Shown here: positions 63,865 to 64,000 of the stretch, piece by piece
Layout of the letters: each line of letters begins with the position of its first letter
Position numbering within the stretch: position 1 is the first letter of the stretch
NCBI RefSeq assembly: GCF_000829415.1
Contig: NZ_AP014637.1
Location: 1,190,001 to 1,254,000, forward strand
Source: Pseudomonas sp. StFLB209
GTDB lineage: Bacteria; Pseudomonadota; Gammaproteobacteria; Pseudomonadales; Pseudomonadaceae
Direction: 5' to 3'
Length of the DNA stretch: 64,000 nt
Notes under the pieces: generated by a model
What the model was told of the DNA's origin: nothing
Database searches by the model: none
Seen by the model: the letters and a program-made list of their open reading frames with translations, nothing else
Made by a program: the position numbers and the translations under genes

Positions 63865-64000
63865 TCAGCGCTTGTGAGCTTTGACTTCAGCAGCACGCAG
63901 GCTTGGCGCCAGTTTGTCCAGCACACCGTTGACGAACTTGTGGCCGTCAGTGGAGCCGTAGACCTTGGCCAGTTCGATCGCTTCGTTGATCACCACGCGA
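63865..64000 (-). CDS. nusB: transcription antitermination factor NusB (3' end only)
   Basis: The last 44 residues of NusB run off the window's right edge: [20 protein letters not shown], then [23 protein letters not shown] and stop. NusB binds the boxA of rRNA leaders with NusE. It is followed by thiL 26 bases later, the standard order. Confidence 0.93.
   Translation of the reverse strand, partial: RVVINEAIELAKVYGSTDGHKFVNGVLDKLAPSLRAAEVKAHKR

Overview
This 64 kb window is a stretch of a GC-rich gammaproteobacterial chromosome, almost certainly a Pseudomonas of the P. putida/P. fluorescens lineage. The evidence is the Pseudomonas-type cop cluster, the nusB-thiL-pgpA-ribA and xseB-ispA-dxs blocks, the pprA/pprB/fppA-Tad pilus genes, and the many short palindromic REP elements with the 'GGAGC-GGCTTTAGCC-GCGAA' style core. 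The identification rests on reading the proteins; no database was searched.

Region 1 (1-22.9 kb) is mostly ordinary housekeeping and metabolic genes: a TetR regulator, a YigZ/IMPACT protein, an SDR, a ChaA-type Ca2+/H+ antiporter, adenine/adenosine deaminase, ArsR and LysR regulators, a quinone-reductase-like dehydrogenase and a Bcr/CflA exporter. A copper-efflux cluster follows (copZ, a small secreted protein, copA, cueR) with two readable CueR-type 19-bp-spacer promoters. Then come a RIO kinase, an AraC regulator, a DUF726-like hydrolase, a thiolase / FabG-like reductase / MaoC set, a MazG-like pyrophosphohydrolase, cmoM (tRNA cmo5U methylation) and two tandem DUF4136 lipoproteins. The non-coding DNA around 1.5-4.2 kb is unusually rich in DnaA boxes.

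Region 2 (22.9-45.5 kb) looks like one accessory island bounded by REP elements. It carries a type-2 (actinobacterial/archaeal-like) valyl-tRNA synthetase, a complete Tad/Flp pilus locus with its PprA-PprB two-component system and FppA prepilin peptidase, a single-domain response regulator, and a two-partner-secretion-type outer-membrane transporter (TpsB) paired with a very glycine-rich, repeat-containing lipoprotein instead of a beta-helical TpsA exoprotein. This is the part most likely to hold something new.

Region 3 (45.5-64 kb) returns to core genes: pbpC and a giant bacterial alpha-2-macroglobulin (a known functional pair); a MATE exporter whose upstream region contains a 240-bp MITE-like element with perfect 21-bp terminal inverted repeats; an orphan short VgrG overlapping the MATE gene antisense; cystathionine beta-lyase; the isoprenoid operon xseB-ispA-dxs; and, on the minus strand, nusB (partial), thiL, pgpA, ribA and a small membrane protein. 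REP pairs, including a perfect 30-bp inverted repeat after dxs, punctuate the operon ends. No tRNA, rRNA, CRISPR array or intact insertion sequence was found.
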